Below are positions 23,506 through 32,907 of a DNA stretch of 64,000 nucleotides, piece by piece. The position numbers and the translations under genes were made by a program. Source of the stretch: G963556115 sp963677015. Its GTDB lineage: Bacteria; Planctomycetota; SZUA-567. The DNA is taken from the NCBI GenBank assembly GCA_963677015.1, contig OY781533.1:1984001-2048000 (forward strand), read 5' to 3'. Under the pieces are notes generated by a model. That model was not told the DNA's origin. It ran no database searches and was given only the letters and a program-made list of their open reading frames with translations. Position 1 is the stretch's first letter, and each line of letters starts with the position of its first letter.

Positions 23506-26064
23506 ATGGCACACGGCGGCAATATCAGAAAATTTCAGGAATATACCAATGACAACACCCCTATCCTGGACTTCAGTGCCAGTATCAACCCTTTAGGGTT
23601 TCCCAAGTGGCTCAGGGCGGTAATTTCCAGAAATCTCAGTGAAGCTATACATTACCCGGATATAGAGGCGCAAGATTTCATAGAAGCAGCAGCCACCGCG
23701 TTAAATCTGGAACCTGCGGAAATTACACCGGCAAACGGTACCACCGAACTTATTTTCACCCTTCCCGGATTGTTCGAATTTTCTCAGGCAATAATCCCCG
23801 AACCCAGCTATATTGATTACCGCACCGCCTGTGAAAAAGAAGGTCTGGACATTATCTCGCTTCCTCTTATACCTGAAAACTGTTTTACACTGGATTATCA
23901 TCTCCTTAAAAAAGCTCTAGCCACCCCTAGTCTGGTATTTCTTGGTCATCCTAATAATCCCACAGGGACAATTATTGACATTGATAAAATGGAAACAGTC
24001 ATAGCTGAACATCCGCAATCAGTATTTATTATTGATGAAGCTTACATAGGTTTTACCGAATTAACCGAAGAATTAAGTTTCAAACCCCTTATCAGGAAAT
24101 ACAATAATCTGATAATCCTCCGCTCCCTGACCAAACTCTACGCACTTGCCGGCCTGCGTCTGGGAATTGCATTATCCTGCTCAGATCTTGCCTGCCGCAT
24201 GCGTGATGCTCTCCCGCCATGGAGTGTAAACACACTCTCTCAAAAGGTCGGAACCAGAGCGGTTCAAGACTGCGAATTTGCTGCGAAGTCGCGGGAAATA
24301 ATGGCCGCTTTACGGACAGAATTTCATGCGGAGCTTCAAAAAATTGCCGGGATTAAAGTCTTCCCGACTGCTGCAAATTTTGTACTCTGCCAGCTTACCG
24401 CTGAACTGACAGCACCAGAATTGTTTAACCTACTGATAAAAACCGGTATCGCTATACGCGACTGCTCAGACTTTAAACATCTCGACAATTCATTTTTCCG
24501 TCTTGCAATAAAAGACCAAGCTGCAAATGCCAAGCTATTCTCCGCGCTTAATTCAGCGCTGCACCCTGAGACAAGACGTCATAATAATTCTCCCAAGCCG
24601 ACACCATCACTCATGCTGCTTGGCTGCAGTTCAAATGCCGGCAAAAGCATAATCGCTGCGGCTCTGTGCAGGATTCTTTTACAGGACGGTATCAAGGTAG
24701 CCCCATTTAAATCCCAGAATATGGCACTCAATTCTTTTGTAACCAGAGACGGTCTGGAGATGGGTAGAGCTCAGGCGGTTCAGGCACAAGCCTCACGCCT
24801 GGAAGCAGATGTCAGGATGAACCCGATACTACTCAAACCAAACTCAGATACCGGCTCACAGGTTATTGTAATGGGTAAACCTGTAGGCAATATGAGAGTT
24901 AAAGAATACATCAACTACAAAGATCAGGCCTTCACTGCCGCCAAAGAAGCTTACGACTCACTTGCTAGTGATTATGAAGCCATAATTCTGGAAGGTGCCG
25001 GCAGCCCGGGTGAGATTAATTTGAAACAACATGACATTGTAAACACCCGTATGGCGGCCTACGCCTCGGCTCCAGCCATACTGGTAGGCGATATTGATCG
25101 CGGCGGCATTTATGCCTCATTTATCGGTATGTACGAGACTTTTGAAGAATGGGAGCGCGAGCTGGTCAAAGGCTTTCTGGTCAACCGGTTCAGAGGTGAC
25201 GCGTCACTGCTGACCCCGGCTCATGAATATGTCAAAGATTTTACCGGGCGCGAAGTAATTGGAGTTGTCCCCTATCTGAAAAACCTCGGGCTGCCGGAAG
25301 AGGACTCCGTATCTTTCAACGACAATTTTATACCCCGTTCCCCAAAAGACAAAGAAACTCTGGATGTCGCACTTATTGCCCTGCCTCATGTTTCAAATTT
25401 CACTGATTTCGATGCACTATCCAACGAACCGGAAATTAATCTTCGTCTGGTCAAAACATCTTCAGATCTTGGGCAGCCAGACTGCATACTTCTTCCAGGG
25501 TCTAAAAATGTGATTGGTGACCTGAAATTTTTGGAAGAAAGTGGACTGTCCAACCTTATAATTGCTTCTACAGATAATTCTGTCATTGCCGGCATCTGCG
25601 GAGGCTTCCAGATTCTGGGACAGACAGTAAGTGACCCGCATAATATTGAAGGCGGTGGCTCTATTGCCGGACTGGGATTACTTGCCGTTTCAACAATTCT
25701 GGCTCGTGATAAAACTCTGATCAGAACCGAAGCCCGACATCTGCCCTCCGGTGAGACAGTACATGGCTATGAGATACACCACGGTAAAACCGAGGTTAAC
25801 GCAGAGGATATCATATTCTCAAACTCCAGCCCGGGTATTCTTGGAGCCGGCACCAACCGCATCTGGGGCAGCTACCTGCACGGTATCTTCGATAACGATT
25901 CATTCCGCAGATACTTTATCAACACGATTCATCAGGTTAGAGGCAGTCAGCCTACAACTGAAATTCGCTATCATTATGATCTGGAACCGGCATTCGACCG
26001 TCTGGCTGATACTGTCAGAAGTGCAATTGATATGGAACAGATCTACCGGATTATGGAGCTGTAA
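23506..26064 (+). CDS. cobQ: bifunctional CobD-CobQ fusion: threonine-P decarboxylase + cobyric acid synthase
   Basis: 852 residues in one open frame. The first part (1 to about 355) is a fold-type I PLP enzyme of the CobD/HisC group: HGGNIRKF, DFSASINPLG, NPTGTIIDIDKM, and the PLP lysine near residue 209 in RSLTKLYALAGLRLG. It would make (R)-1-aminopropanol phosphate from threonine phosphate. The second part (about 366-852) is CobQ, which amidates four side chains of adenosylcobyrinic acid diamide: GCSSNAGKS, FKSQNMALNSFVT, the glutaminase Cys in GICGGFQILG and the His in YEIHHGK. CobD-made aminopropanol is attached right after the CobQ step, so the fusion joins neighbouring reactions. A linker lies at about 355-366. 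Confidence 0.93.
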   Translation: MAHGGNIRKFQEYTNDNTPILDFSASINPLGFPKWLRAVISRNLSEAIHYPDIEAQDFIEAAATALNLEPAEITPANGTTELIFTLPGLFEFSQAIIPEPSYIDYRTACEKEGLDIISLPLIPENCFTLDYHLLKKALATPSLVFLGHPNNPTGTIIDIDKMETVIAEHPQSVFIIDEAYIGFTELTEELSFKPLIRKYNNLIILRSLTKLYALAGLRLGIALSCSDLACRMRDALPPWSVNTLSQKVGTRAVQDCEFAAKSREIMAALRTEFHAELQKIAGIKVFPTAANFVLCQLTAELTAPELFNLLIKTGIAIRDCSDFKHLDNSFFRLAIKDQAANAKLFSALNSALHPETRRHNNSPKPTPSLMLLGCSSNAGKSIIAAALCRILLQDGIKVAPFKSQNMALNSFVTRDGLEMGRAQAVQAQASRLEADVRMNPILLKPNSDTGSQVIVMGKPVGNMRVKEYINYKDQAFTAAKEAYDSLASDYEAIILEGAGSPGEINLKQHDIVNTRMAAYASAPAILVGDIDRGGIYASFIGMYETFEEWERELVKGFLVNRFRGDASLLTPAHEYVKDFTGREVIGVVPYLKNLGLPEEDSVSFNDNFIPRSPKDKETLDVALIALPHVSNFTDFDALSNEPEINLRLVKTSSDLGQPDCILLPGSKNVIGDLKFLEESGLSNLIIASTDNSVIAGICGGFQILGQTVSDPHNIEGGGSIAGLGLLAVSTILARDKTLIRTEARHLPSGETVHGYEIHHGKTEVNAEDIIFSNSSPGILGAGTNRIWGSYLHGIFDNDSFRRYFINTIHQVRGSQPTTEIRYHYDLEPAFDRLADTVRSAIDMEQIYRIMEL

Positions 26065-26066
26065 TT

Positions 26067-26882
26067 ATGGATGAATCTCTCAAACAGAAATACAACCGCC
26101 TCATCACGGATATCAGCAATAAAGCACGACTGATAATCGCCTTCTCCGGTGGCGTAGACAGCACACTGCTGGTGCATCTCGCCTCAAAGACAATCGGCAG
26201 CAACACCATAGCAGTCACTCTGAATTCAGAATTCTATCCCATATGGGAACTTGAGTATGCCAGTAAAACCGCAGCACAGCTGAATATTGAGCATCACATA
26301 CTCATGTCCTCGCCACTTGCTAATCCGGAAATTGCTGAGAATCAGCCAGACCGCTGCTATAAGTGTAAAAAACAGCTTTTCACCGAATTACGGGAATTCG
26401 CCGACAACAGAGGTCTCGAATACATTTGTGATGGTTCATGTCTGGATGATCTGGGAGACTACCGACCTGGGTTTAAAGCCATAAAAGAACTTAAGATATA
26501 CTCACCATTTATTGAACACGAATTTACTAAACAGGATATTATCACCCTGTCACAAGAGTTGAATATACCCGGCTGGGATCGACCTTCCGGTGCCTGCCTT
26601 GCTTCCAGGATTCCATACTATCAAAACATCAATACCCATAAGCTGGAATTTATAGCCCAGTCAGAAGTGTTTCTGCATAAGTTCGGACTCGCTGAAGCCC
26701 GCGTAAGACTGCATGGTGACATCGCAAGAATTGAAGTCTTCCCGGAAAACATACAGAAGCTGATAAATAACCGCGAAGCAGTGTCAGAGAAACTCAAAGA
26801 ACTTGGCGCTAATTATGTAACCGTGGAACTGTCCGGCTATAAAACCGGCAGCCTTAACGCCCAGATACAGACCGAAAGATAA
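26067..26882 (+). CDS. larE: ATP-dependent sacrificial sulfur transferase LarE
   Basis: A 271-residue PP-loop ATP pyrophosphatase. LarE activates the pyridinium carboxylates made by LarB and donates its own cysteine sulfur to build the nickel-pincer cofactor of lactate racemase and related enzymes. It shows SGGVDSTLLVHLA, the CYKCK pair, DGSCLDDLGDYRPG and the sulfur-donating Cys context GACLASRIPY. LarA, LarB and LarC are not in the window. The ATG is 2 bp after the CobD-CobQ stop, with GGAG inside that gene, so translation is likely coupled. Confidence 0.9.
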   Translation: MDESLKQKYNRLITDISNKARLIIAFSGGVDSTLLVHLASKTIGSNTIAVTLNSEFYPIWELEYASKTAAQLNIEHHILMSSPLANPEIAENQPDRCYKCKKQLFTELREFADNRGLEYICDGSCLDDLGDYRPGFKAIKELKIYSPFIEHEFTKQDIITLSQELNIPGWDRPSGACLASRIPYYQNINTHKLEFIAQSEVFLHKFGLAEARVRLHGDIARIEVFPENIQKLINNREAVSEKLKELGANYVTVELSGYKTGSLNAQIQTER

Positions 26883-26884
26883 AT

Positions 26885-27706
26885 ATGAATACTCCCTCTG
26901 AGGCAACCAACACCAAAGACTCCGGAAAAAGCAGTCTGGGAGAACACCTTGAAGATCTCAGGGTACACCTGATCAGAATAATATTTGTACTGGCAATAAT
27001 ATTTATAGTATGTGCCGTCTTTTATAGACAGCTCTGGGATCTGGCAATGCTGCCACGTGAGCGTGCTGCTGATCTTCTGGGAGTTGATGCGGCAAAGACC
27101 TTCCCTCTGCAACTGCTCGGCCCTGCCGAAGGGATAAGCATTGTCGCCGGTCTGTGTTTTAAAATCACTCTGGGTATTACCCTGCCATTTATCTTTTATG
27201 AAGCCTGGAAATTTATTGCCCCAGGACTGCACAAAGCTGAAAAACGGGCGATACGCTGGATAATGCTGGCCGGTACGATGCTGTTTATGCTTGGAATCTT
27301 ATCAGCTTTCTTTATAGCACTACCTACCGGCTTAAAGTTCCTGGTTGGTTTCGATCATACTCTGGCCGGCACAGTTACCCGCTGGCGGGTAGACAACTAT
27401 TTCAGCCTCGTGACCATGGCCTGTTTTGGCTTCGGCATCTGCTTTGAAACCCCGCTTATAATGCTCAGCCTGACCATTGCCGGTCTACTGAAGCCTGCAA
27501 CAATTATCAGATACTGGCGTCATGCCGCTATTATCATATCTATACTCGGAGCGCTTTTCACTCCACCCGATCCTTTCACTATGATTATGCTCGCAGGTGC
27601 AATGCTGCTGCTGTTTTTTCTGGGCTACTATCTATCCCTGCTGGCATACCGCAAAAAACAGGCTACCGCTTCAGAGTATATAGCGGATGATCTCGGCGAA
27701 GACTGA
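26885..27706 (+). CDS. tatC: Sec-independent protein translocase subunit TatC
   Basis: A 273-residue polytopic inner-membrane protein, the signal-peptide receptor of the twin-arginine export system. The N-terminus has the conserved SLGEHLEDLRVHLIRI. Six hydrophobic segments follow, with FIFYEAWKFIAPGLHKAEKR and FGICFETPLIML between. TatA/TatB are not in the window. The ATG lies 2 bp after larE and a terminator hairpin follows, so it closes the cobalamin/LarE operon. Confidence 0.95.
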   Translation: MNTPSEATNTKDSGKSSLGEHLEDLRVHLIRIIFVLAIIFIVCAVFYRQLWDLAMLPRERAADLLGVDAAKTFPLQLLGPAEGISIVAGLCFKITLGITLPFIFYEAWKFIAPGLHKAEKRAIRWIMLAGTMLFMLGILSAFFIALPTGLKFLVGFDHTLAGTVTRWRVDNYFSLVTMACFGFGICFETPLIMLSLTIAGLLKPATIIRYWRHAAIIISILGALFTPPDPFTMIMLAGAMLLLFFLGYYLSLLAYRKKQATASEYIADDLGED

Positions 27707-27714
27707 TGCGATAT

Positions 27715-27747
27715 AAAAAAGAGCAGCAGCCCATAGGCTCCTGCTCT
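27715..27747. terminator. terminator between tatC and clpB
   Basis: The long stem AGAGCAG/CTGCTCT (27720-27726 with 27741-27747) continues past one mismatch into AGCC/GGCT with loop CATA. Six A's at 27715-27720 give a U-run on the minus strand, so it terminates clpB well. On the plus strand (tatC) only a short CTATATTT follows. Confidence 0.85.
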
Positions 27748-27772
27748 CTATATTTACAATATTATGGTTTAA

Positions 27773-30352
27773 TTATTTTTCTGAAAAGACTATTTCATCA
27801 CCGGACATTTTTGCCAGAATGTTACTTCCGCCGGCAAACTCACCTTCAATAAGTGCCAGAGATAATGGATCTATTACATCCTTCTGCAACACTCTAGCCA
27901 ACGGACGTGCGCCAAAATTAGCATCATAGCCACGGTCAACCAGTACCGCTTTGACTTCATCACTAAGCTCAAGTACCAGTTCTTTTTCCTGAAGCAATTT
28001 ATTCAATTTAGCAACCTGAATATCAAGAATCTTTATCAGTGCCTGCTTATCAAGCCTATTAAATATTATTGTCTCGTCGATACGGTTCAGAAATTCCGGA
28101 CGGAAATGCGACAATAATACACTGTTCACCTTCTGCCGCAGCTCTTCAGAATTCAATGATTCACTCTGCTGAATATACTCTGACGCCAGATTGGAAGTCA
28201 TAATAACAATAGTATTCTTAAAGTTTACAGTTCTTCCCTGACCATCTGTCAGACGACCGTCATCAAGCAGCTGCAACAGAACATTGAATATCTCCGGATG
28301 CGCCTTCTCAATCTCATCAAAAAGGATAACACTGTAAGGCTTACGCCGAACCGCTTCTGTAAGATATCCGCCCTCTTCATAACCGATATATCCCGGAGGT
28401 GCACCGATAAGACGCGCCACAGAGTGCTTCTCCTGAAACTCGCTCATATCAATTCGAATCATACTATGCTTATCATTGAAGAGAAATTCCGCGAGCGACC
28501 GGGCAACTTCTGTTTTACCCACACCGGTAGGTCCAAGAAAAATAAACTTACCGATCGGGCGATCCGGACTCTGAATACCAGCTCTGGCTCTTCTTACCGC
28601 ATTGGCTACAGCTTTAACCGCCGCATCCTGGGCAATAACCTTGCTGGAGAGTTCATCCTCCATGTGCAGCAGTTTCCCTGCCTCACTCTCAAGCATTTTG
28701 GATACCGGGATTCCGGTCCACTTGCTTACGATCTCCGCGATATCTTCCTCACCAACCTCTTCCTTCAACATGCCTTCGCCTTTTGCGTGCATTTCCTGTA
28801 GCCGGGCATTCTCAACCTCAAGCATCCGGTTAAGCTCAGGGATACGACCATGGAGCAGTTCCGCCACCTTGCCGAGATCTCCCTGACGCTGCGCCAGTTC
28901 AGCCTCGGTCTTGGCTTGTTCTATCTCTTCATTATAATTCTGAATAGCGGTAATGGCCTCCTTCTCATTCTGCCACTTAGCGGTCAGTGCCGAAATCTTC
29001 TCTTCCAGATCCGCCTTGCGCTTCTTCAGGTCTGAGACAGTTTCAGTAACATCTTTTTCGTTCTCAAGCGCCTTCAACTCGATCTCTATCTGCATCTTCT
29101 GTCTGGTAAGATCATCAAGCTCGCGCGGCATAGAGTCTATTTCAATTCGCAGAGTGGAACATGCTTCATCGATCAGGTCTATCGCCTTATCCGGCAGAAA
29201 ACGGTCACTGATATAGCGTTCAGAGAGATTAGCCGCAGCAATAAGCGCCTCATCCTTGATGCGCACACCATGATGCACCTCATACCGTTCCTTAAGACCA
29301 CGCAGAATTGCAATACTGCTTTTTACAGAAGGTTCACCAACCTTTACCGGCTGGAATCTCCGCTCAAGCGCAGCATCCTTCTCAATATACTTCTTATACT
29401 CATCAAGGGTTGTCGCGCCAATACAACGCAACTCGCCACGTGCCAGAGCCGGTTTTAACATATTGGCCGCATCCGAACTACCTTCGGTTGCACCCGCTCC
29501 AACAATAGTATGCAGCTCATCAATAAAGAGCACAATATCACCGGCTGAGTTTTCAATCTCGGTAAGTACAGCCTTGAGCCTTTCCTCAAACTCACCACGA
29601 TACTTACTGCCCGCCAGCAGCGCTCCCATATCCAAAGACAACAGTGAACGGTTCTTCAATGATTCAGGAACATCTCCTTCAACTATACGGCGTGCCAGTC
29701 CTTCCGCCAAAGCAGTCTTACCAATACCCGGCTCACCGATAAGCACCGGATTATTCTTGGTACGCCGTGACAATACCTGCATTATACGCCGTATTTCCTC
29801 ATCACGCCCGATAACCGGGTCAAGCTTGCCTTTACGGGCCAAAGCCGTCATATCACGGGTAAACTTTTTCAATGCCTCATACTTATCCTCAGCATTTTCA
29901 CTGGTTACCTTGGCAGAACCACGAACGCTCTTCATCGCTTCGAGAAAATTATCTTTGGTCATTCCGCTTTCAGCTAAGGCTCTGCCCGCCTCAGTATTCG
30001 AATCAATTATCGCCAGTATCAGATGCTCACTGGCAATATACTCATCACCCATCCGTTCAGCCTTGGTAAAAGCATTTTCCAGAATCTTACCAAGCTCCCG
30101 GTCAATTCCGTCCCCGGCCTCTACTCCTGAAACCTGCGGCAGACGTCTTATCTTGGCTGTAACCTTCTCCAAAATCAACTCCGGCTCAAGTCCCAGACGA
30201 TTAATAATCGGAACAACAACACCCTCACTCTGCCCCAATAGCGCTGCGAGCAGATGCAGCGGCGTAATCTGCTGATTCTGATTATTTTGAGCAATCTTCT
30301 GAGCTTCTTCCAAAGCCTCTCGAGATTTTATAGTTAATCTATCTATTCTCAT
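27773..30352 (-). CDS. clpB: ATP-dependent disaggregase ClpB
   Basis: A 859-residue Hsp100 chaperone that pulls proteins out of aggregates with DnaK. Domains in order are the Clp N-domain (1-150), NBD1 with GEPGIGKTALAEGLA and the Walker B DIVLFIDELHTIVGAG, a coiled-coil middle domain (about 405-525), and NBD2 with GPTGVGKTEVARSLAEFLF and PYSVILFDEIEKAHPE, followed by the C-terminal D2 small domain. The start at 30352 has a perfect AAGGAGGAAG site; an upstream in-frame ATG at 30391 does not. No CIRCE element is visible. Confidence 0.97.
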   Translation of the reverse strand: MRIDRLTIKSREALEEAQKIAQNNQNQQITPLHLLAALLGQSEGVVVPIINRLGLEPELILEKVTAKIRRLPQVSGVEAGDGIDRELGKILENAFTKAERMGDEYIASEHLILAIIDSNTEAGRALAESGMTKDNFLEAMKSVRGSAKVTSENAEDKYEALKKFTRDMTALARKGKLDPVIGRDEEIRRIMQVLSRRTKNNPVLIGEPGIGKTALAEGLARRIVEGDVPESLKNRSLLSLDMGALLAGSKYRGEFEERLKAVLTEIENSAGDIVLFIDELHTIVGAGATEGSSDAANMLKPALARGELRCIGATTLDEYKKYIEKDAALERRFQPVKVGEPSVKSSIAILRGLKERYEVHHGVRIKDEALIAAANLSERYISDRFLPDKAIDLIDEACSTLRIEIDSMPRELDDLTRQKMQIEIELKALENEKDVTETVSDLKKRKADLEEKISALTAKWQNEKEAITAIQNYNEEIEQAKTEAELAQRQGDLGKVAELLHGRIPELNRMLEVENARLQEMHAKGEGMLKEEVGEEDIAEIVSKWTGIPVSKMLESEAGKLLHMEDELSSKVIAQDAAVKAVANAVRRARAGIQSPDRPIGKFIFLGPTGVGKTEVARSLAEFLFNDKHSMIRIDMSEFQEKHSVARLIGAPPGYIGYEEGGYLTEAVRRKPYSVILFDEIEKAHPEIFNVLLQLLDDGRLTDGQGRTVNFKNTIVIMTSNLASEYIQQSESLNSEELRQKVNSVLLSHFRPEFLNRIDETIIFNRLDKQALIKILDIQVAKLNKLLQEKELVLELSDEVKAVLVDRGYDANFGARPLARVLQKDVIDPLSLALIEGEFAGGSNILAKMSGDEIVFSEK

Positions 30353-30554
30353 ATCTTCCTCCTTAAAATGGTTTATTATCAATTGTCTCATTACAAATAC
30401 TATGCCAGTTTTATAAAATCAGACACAGCACAAGCAACAACATATTGAAAATTAAGGAGATACAACATTATTGAAATATTTTCAGTTATATTTAGAATAA
30501 CTCATTTTTCCCATTATAGTAATTGTCAAAATGACAATATTAATATATAATGAT

Positions 30555-30580
30555 AAAAAAAGCCGCGGCAAACCGCAGCT
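30555..30580 (-). terminator. intrinsic terminator of the thioredoxin/pseudo-caspase gene
   Basis: On the minus strand AGCTGCGG pairs with CCGCGGCT (30580-30573 with 30568-30561) around a 4-nt loop, with one G-U pair that exists only on this strand, followed by TTTTTTT. Confidence 0.9.
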
Positions 30581-30610
30581 TAAAATAAAACATAAAGTGA
30601 TAGAATCAAA

Positions 30611-31828
30611 TTATTCAGCGTTACCAATCGAAAAAGGCTTGGCATTAGCAATAAACGGAGACTGCAGAATACCATGCGGACGACTCCAGACACTCATCCG
30701 GTCGCGGATATCACGCCAAAGTTCATAAGGAGTAAATTCAGGAGTAGAGTCTTTAATCTCAAGCGCAAAATATTCTGCAAAGTTTGTCATATCACCACCA
30801 GCAGCGTTCATAGACCGGTCCCAGCGCGCAGCCGAAAGAATAACCGTAGCCTCAGGTACCGCACTACCGACATCTGCAGCAATATCCTCCCAGATTTTCA
30901 GGGAACTCTTCTCATTATTAGCATCAATTACCAGCATCAGATTCTTACATTCACTTTTAGCGGTAAAGGCTGCCACCAGCTCTTTGAGAGATAATCCTGA
31001 TGCCGGAAGATAGAGCTCAAGATCGATACTTCCGTCACTCAGCTTCTGCGGCTTTGCATCCCCAGAGAAATATACTACTGCGGTATCCTCTGAACCGGAT
31101 AAACCGGCAAGTTTCTCCATCCCGTCCAGCACCGCCTCCTTGGACGCGTCACTGCCTAGGAGCTCAGTTACACTACTATATTTTGCCTCTTTAAACGCCT
31201 CAGACACGACCTGAGCACTCTTCTGAGCCGCAGGCAACTTCTGCAAAACCATAGTAGAATAATCCACCCCGACAACCAGCGCATTTTTCTTACCGGCCGG
31301 GTTAAGACACGTCTGAGGTTCGATCTTACCCAGAGCACGCTCAACCTCTTCTGTCACCTGAGAATGGAATTTACCTCTGCCGAACCAGGTAAGTACACCT
31401 TCTTTATCAATTACCGCGACATACGGATATTTATTTATTGTCCCAATATACTGATTCATAAAAGATCGTGTCATATCCTGAAATATAGGATAATCCCCTA
31501 CCCGTTTCTGCAAATATTCTTCAATCTTATCACTAGTATATTCAGTTACCCCAATTACCGACAGATCATCTTTATTCTGAAGCAATAAACGATAAAGATG
31601 CGGAGCAAACTTATCGCAGCTGCCACATCCGGGTTTCATAAAATACAGTAACGTTACCTTCTTACCAAGATTATCAGCAACACTGGTAGCAACACCACCA
31701 AACCAGTTTCCGGATTCAGGGAAATCAACAGCCTTCTCACCAACACTCAGCTCACCTGCATGTACCGCTATCACTGGCATTACAAACAGCAGTAATAATA
31801 AATTTATATTAATTAAAATTCTTTTCAT
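30611..31828 (-). CDS. secreted thioredoxin-fold / caspase-like (pseudo-enzyme) fusion
   Basis: 405 residues with a signal peptide (1 to about 24). Residues 27-170 form a thioredoxin/TlpA-like domain with the redox pair C68-G-S-C71 in FMKPGCGSCDKF and a cis-Pro loop (KYPYVAVID). Residues 178-360 follow the caspase (C14) fold: KNALVVGVDYS, then DTAVVYFSGDA, LPASGLSLKELVAAF, NLMLVIDANNEKS, and the FA-Y end strand. The catalytic His of SGHG is replaced (S255-G-D-A258) and the Cys of DAC is Asn304, so peptidase activity should be lost. AAGGAAA precedes the ATG. It is its own transcription unit. The function is unknown; redox-regulated binding is a guess. Confidence 0.8.
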   Translation of the reverse strand: MKRILININLLLLLFVMPVIAVHAGELSVGEKAVDFPESGNWFGGVATSVADNLGKKVTLLYFMKPGCGSCDKFAPHLYRLLLQNKDDLSVIGVTEYTSDKIEEYLQKRVGDYPIFQDMTRSFMNQYIGTINKYPYVAVIDKEGVLTWFGRGKFHSQVTEEVERALGKIEPQTCLNPAGKKNALVVGVDYSTMVLQKLPAAQKSAQVVSEAFKEAKYSSVTELLGSDASKEAVLDGMEKLAGLSGSEDTAVVYFSGDAKPQKLSDGSIDLELYLPASGLSLKELVAAFTAKSECKNLMLVIDANNEKSSLKIWEDIAADVGSAVPEATVILSAARWDRSMNAAGGDMTNFAEYFALEIKDSTPEFTPYELWRDIRDRMSVWSRPHGILQSPFIANAKPFSIGNAE

Positions 31829-31910
31829 ATGTATTTCCTTAATTACAAGTTAAACAATATCTCAACTTTATTAGAAAATAAGCACATGTCAAGACATAAA
31901 TACCCCACGC

Positions 31911-32741
31911 TCAAGCATAGTCAACCCTCAGATACACTCCGAGTTTGAGTGAATTTCCCGTACCCGGTATCGACATTCCGCCAAAATCACAATTACCGCA
32001 AAGTAATTCAGCGGCATTCTTCTTTACAAACGCCACCTGATCAGACTCAATCCAACCGGTATTATGTGAAGTAAGAAGCAAAAAAGACGGTGAAGAAGAT
32101 AACAGTTCAGCGGCCAAACTCAACAGCACAGGCATATCTTTCTCGAATTTCCAGATTATTTTCTTCATTCTGCCAAACGCCGGCGGGTCAAGAATAATAA
32201 CATCATATTTATTACCACGCTTGACCTCACGCTGCATAAATTTCAGAGCGTCCTCGGTTATCCAGCGAATAGCTGAATCACTGCACCCTGATAATTCAGC
32301 ATTTATCCTTGCTCTGGTATTAGCACCCTTTGCCGCATCCAAATGACAGACCTCAGCCCCGGCAAGAGCCGCAGCAATACTGGATCCACCGGTATGAGCA
32401 AAACAATTAAGAACTTTTAGCTTCCTGCCCGCACTGGAAATCTTCTGCTGAATCCAGTTCCAGTTACTTTGCTGTTCTGGAAATATACCGACCTGACCTC
32501 CAGCAGCCAATTCAAGCTTGAAAACTATCTTCTCTACAGTAATTGACCAGTCGTCCGGGACATTCCCTCGCCAACACTTTTTTTCCCCGTCGTAGTATAC
32601 ATCAGCGGCATTCCATATTTCCTCTGGGATTTTTTTAGCAATTGAAACCATTGGTGCCGGACGATCACAAATAACACCGTCAAAGCGTTCCAGTCGTCTA
32701 CCTGCGCCACAGTCGATCAGTTCATAATCTCTATCCGTCAA
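31911..32741 (-). CDS. class I SAM-dependent methyltransferase (RlmI/RlmK-like, Rossmann only)
   Basis: 276 residues from TTG 32741. A small N-terminal beta domain (DYELIDCGAGRRLERFDG, RPAP) precedes the Rossmann domain with LNCFAHTGGSSIAAALAGA, the acidic HLDAAKGA, ITEDALKF and the motif IV DPPAFGRMKK, as in 23S rRNA m5C methyltransferases of the RlmI type. The PUA domain of RlmI is absent. An ATG at 32813 would add 24 residues, but those are encoded by a 13-bp perfect hairpin. The TTG has AAAAGGG 6 bp upstream and fits the family start, so I prefer it. Substrate RNA not established. Confidence 0.78.
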   Translation of the reverse strand: MTDRDYELIDCGAGRRLERFDGVICDRPAPMVSIAKKIPEEIWNAADVYYDGEKKCWRGNVPDDWSITVEKIVFKLELAAGGQVGIFPEQQSNWNWIQQKISSAGRKLKVLNCFAHTGGSSIAAALAGAEVCHLDAAKGANTRARINAELSGCSDSAIRWITEDALKFMQREVKRGNKYDVIILDPPAFGRMKKIIWKFEKDMPVLLSLAAELLSSSPSFLLLTSHNTGWIESDQVAFVKKNAAELLCGNCDFGGMSIPGTGNSLKLGVYLRVDYA

Positions 32742-32770
32742 TTTTTTCCCTTTTCTCTCTACACAAGCAA

Positions 32771-32800
32771 ATGCGGTTATCTCAAAAGAGATAACCGCAT
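32771..32800. promoter_or_regulatory. 13-bp perfect hairpin in the leader of the methyltransferase gene
   Basis: ATGCGGTTATCTC (32771-32783) and GAGATAACCGCAT (32788-32800) enclose a 4-nt loop. No U-run follows on either strand, so it is not a standard terminator. It lies 29 bp before the preferred TTG start, in the transcribed leader, and could control translation or be an operator. Confidence 0.6.
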
Positions 32801-32907
32801 AAATTCTATTCATCAGCAGCTTTATTGCAAAAGGATACCACTAATTTCCTTCAATACACATGCCCAGTGTCTATTCAGGATTGATTATGCAAAATGCCAG
32901 TTAGATA

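Noticed and set aside
29463..30275. Open frame of 270 codons on the plus strand inside clpB
   Set aside because: It lies wholly antisense to a certain ClpB coding region, is Ser/Ile-rich without domains and has no ribosome site; a shadow frame.
30353..30500. CIRCE or sigma-32 element before clpB
   Set aside because: No TTAGCACTC/GAGTGCTAA inverted repeat or clear heat-shock promoter is present.
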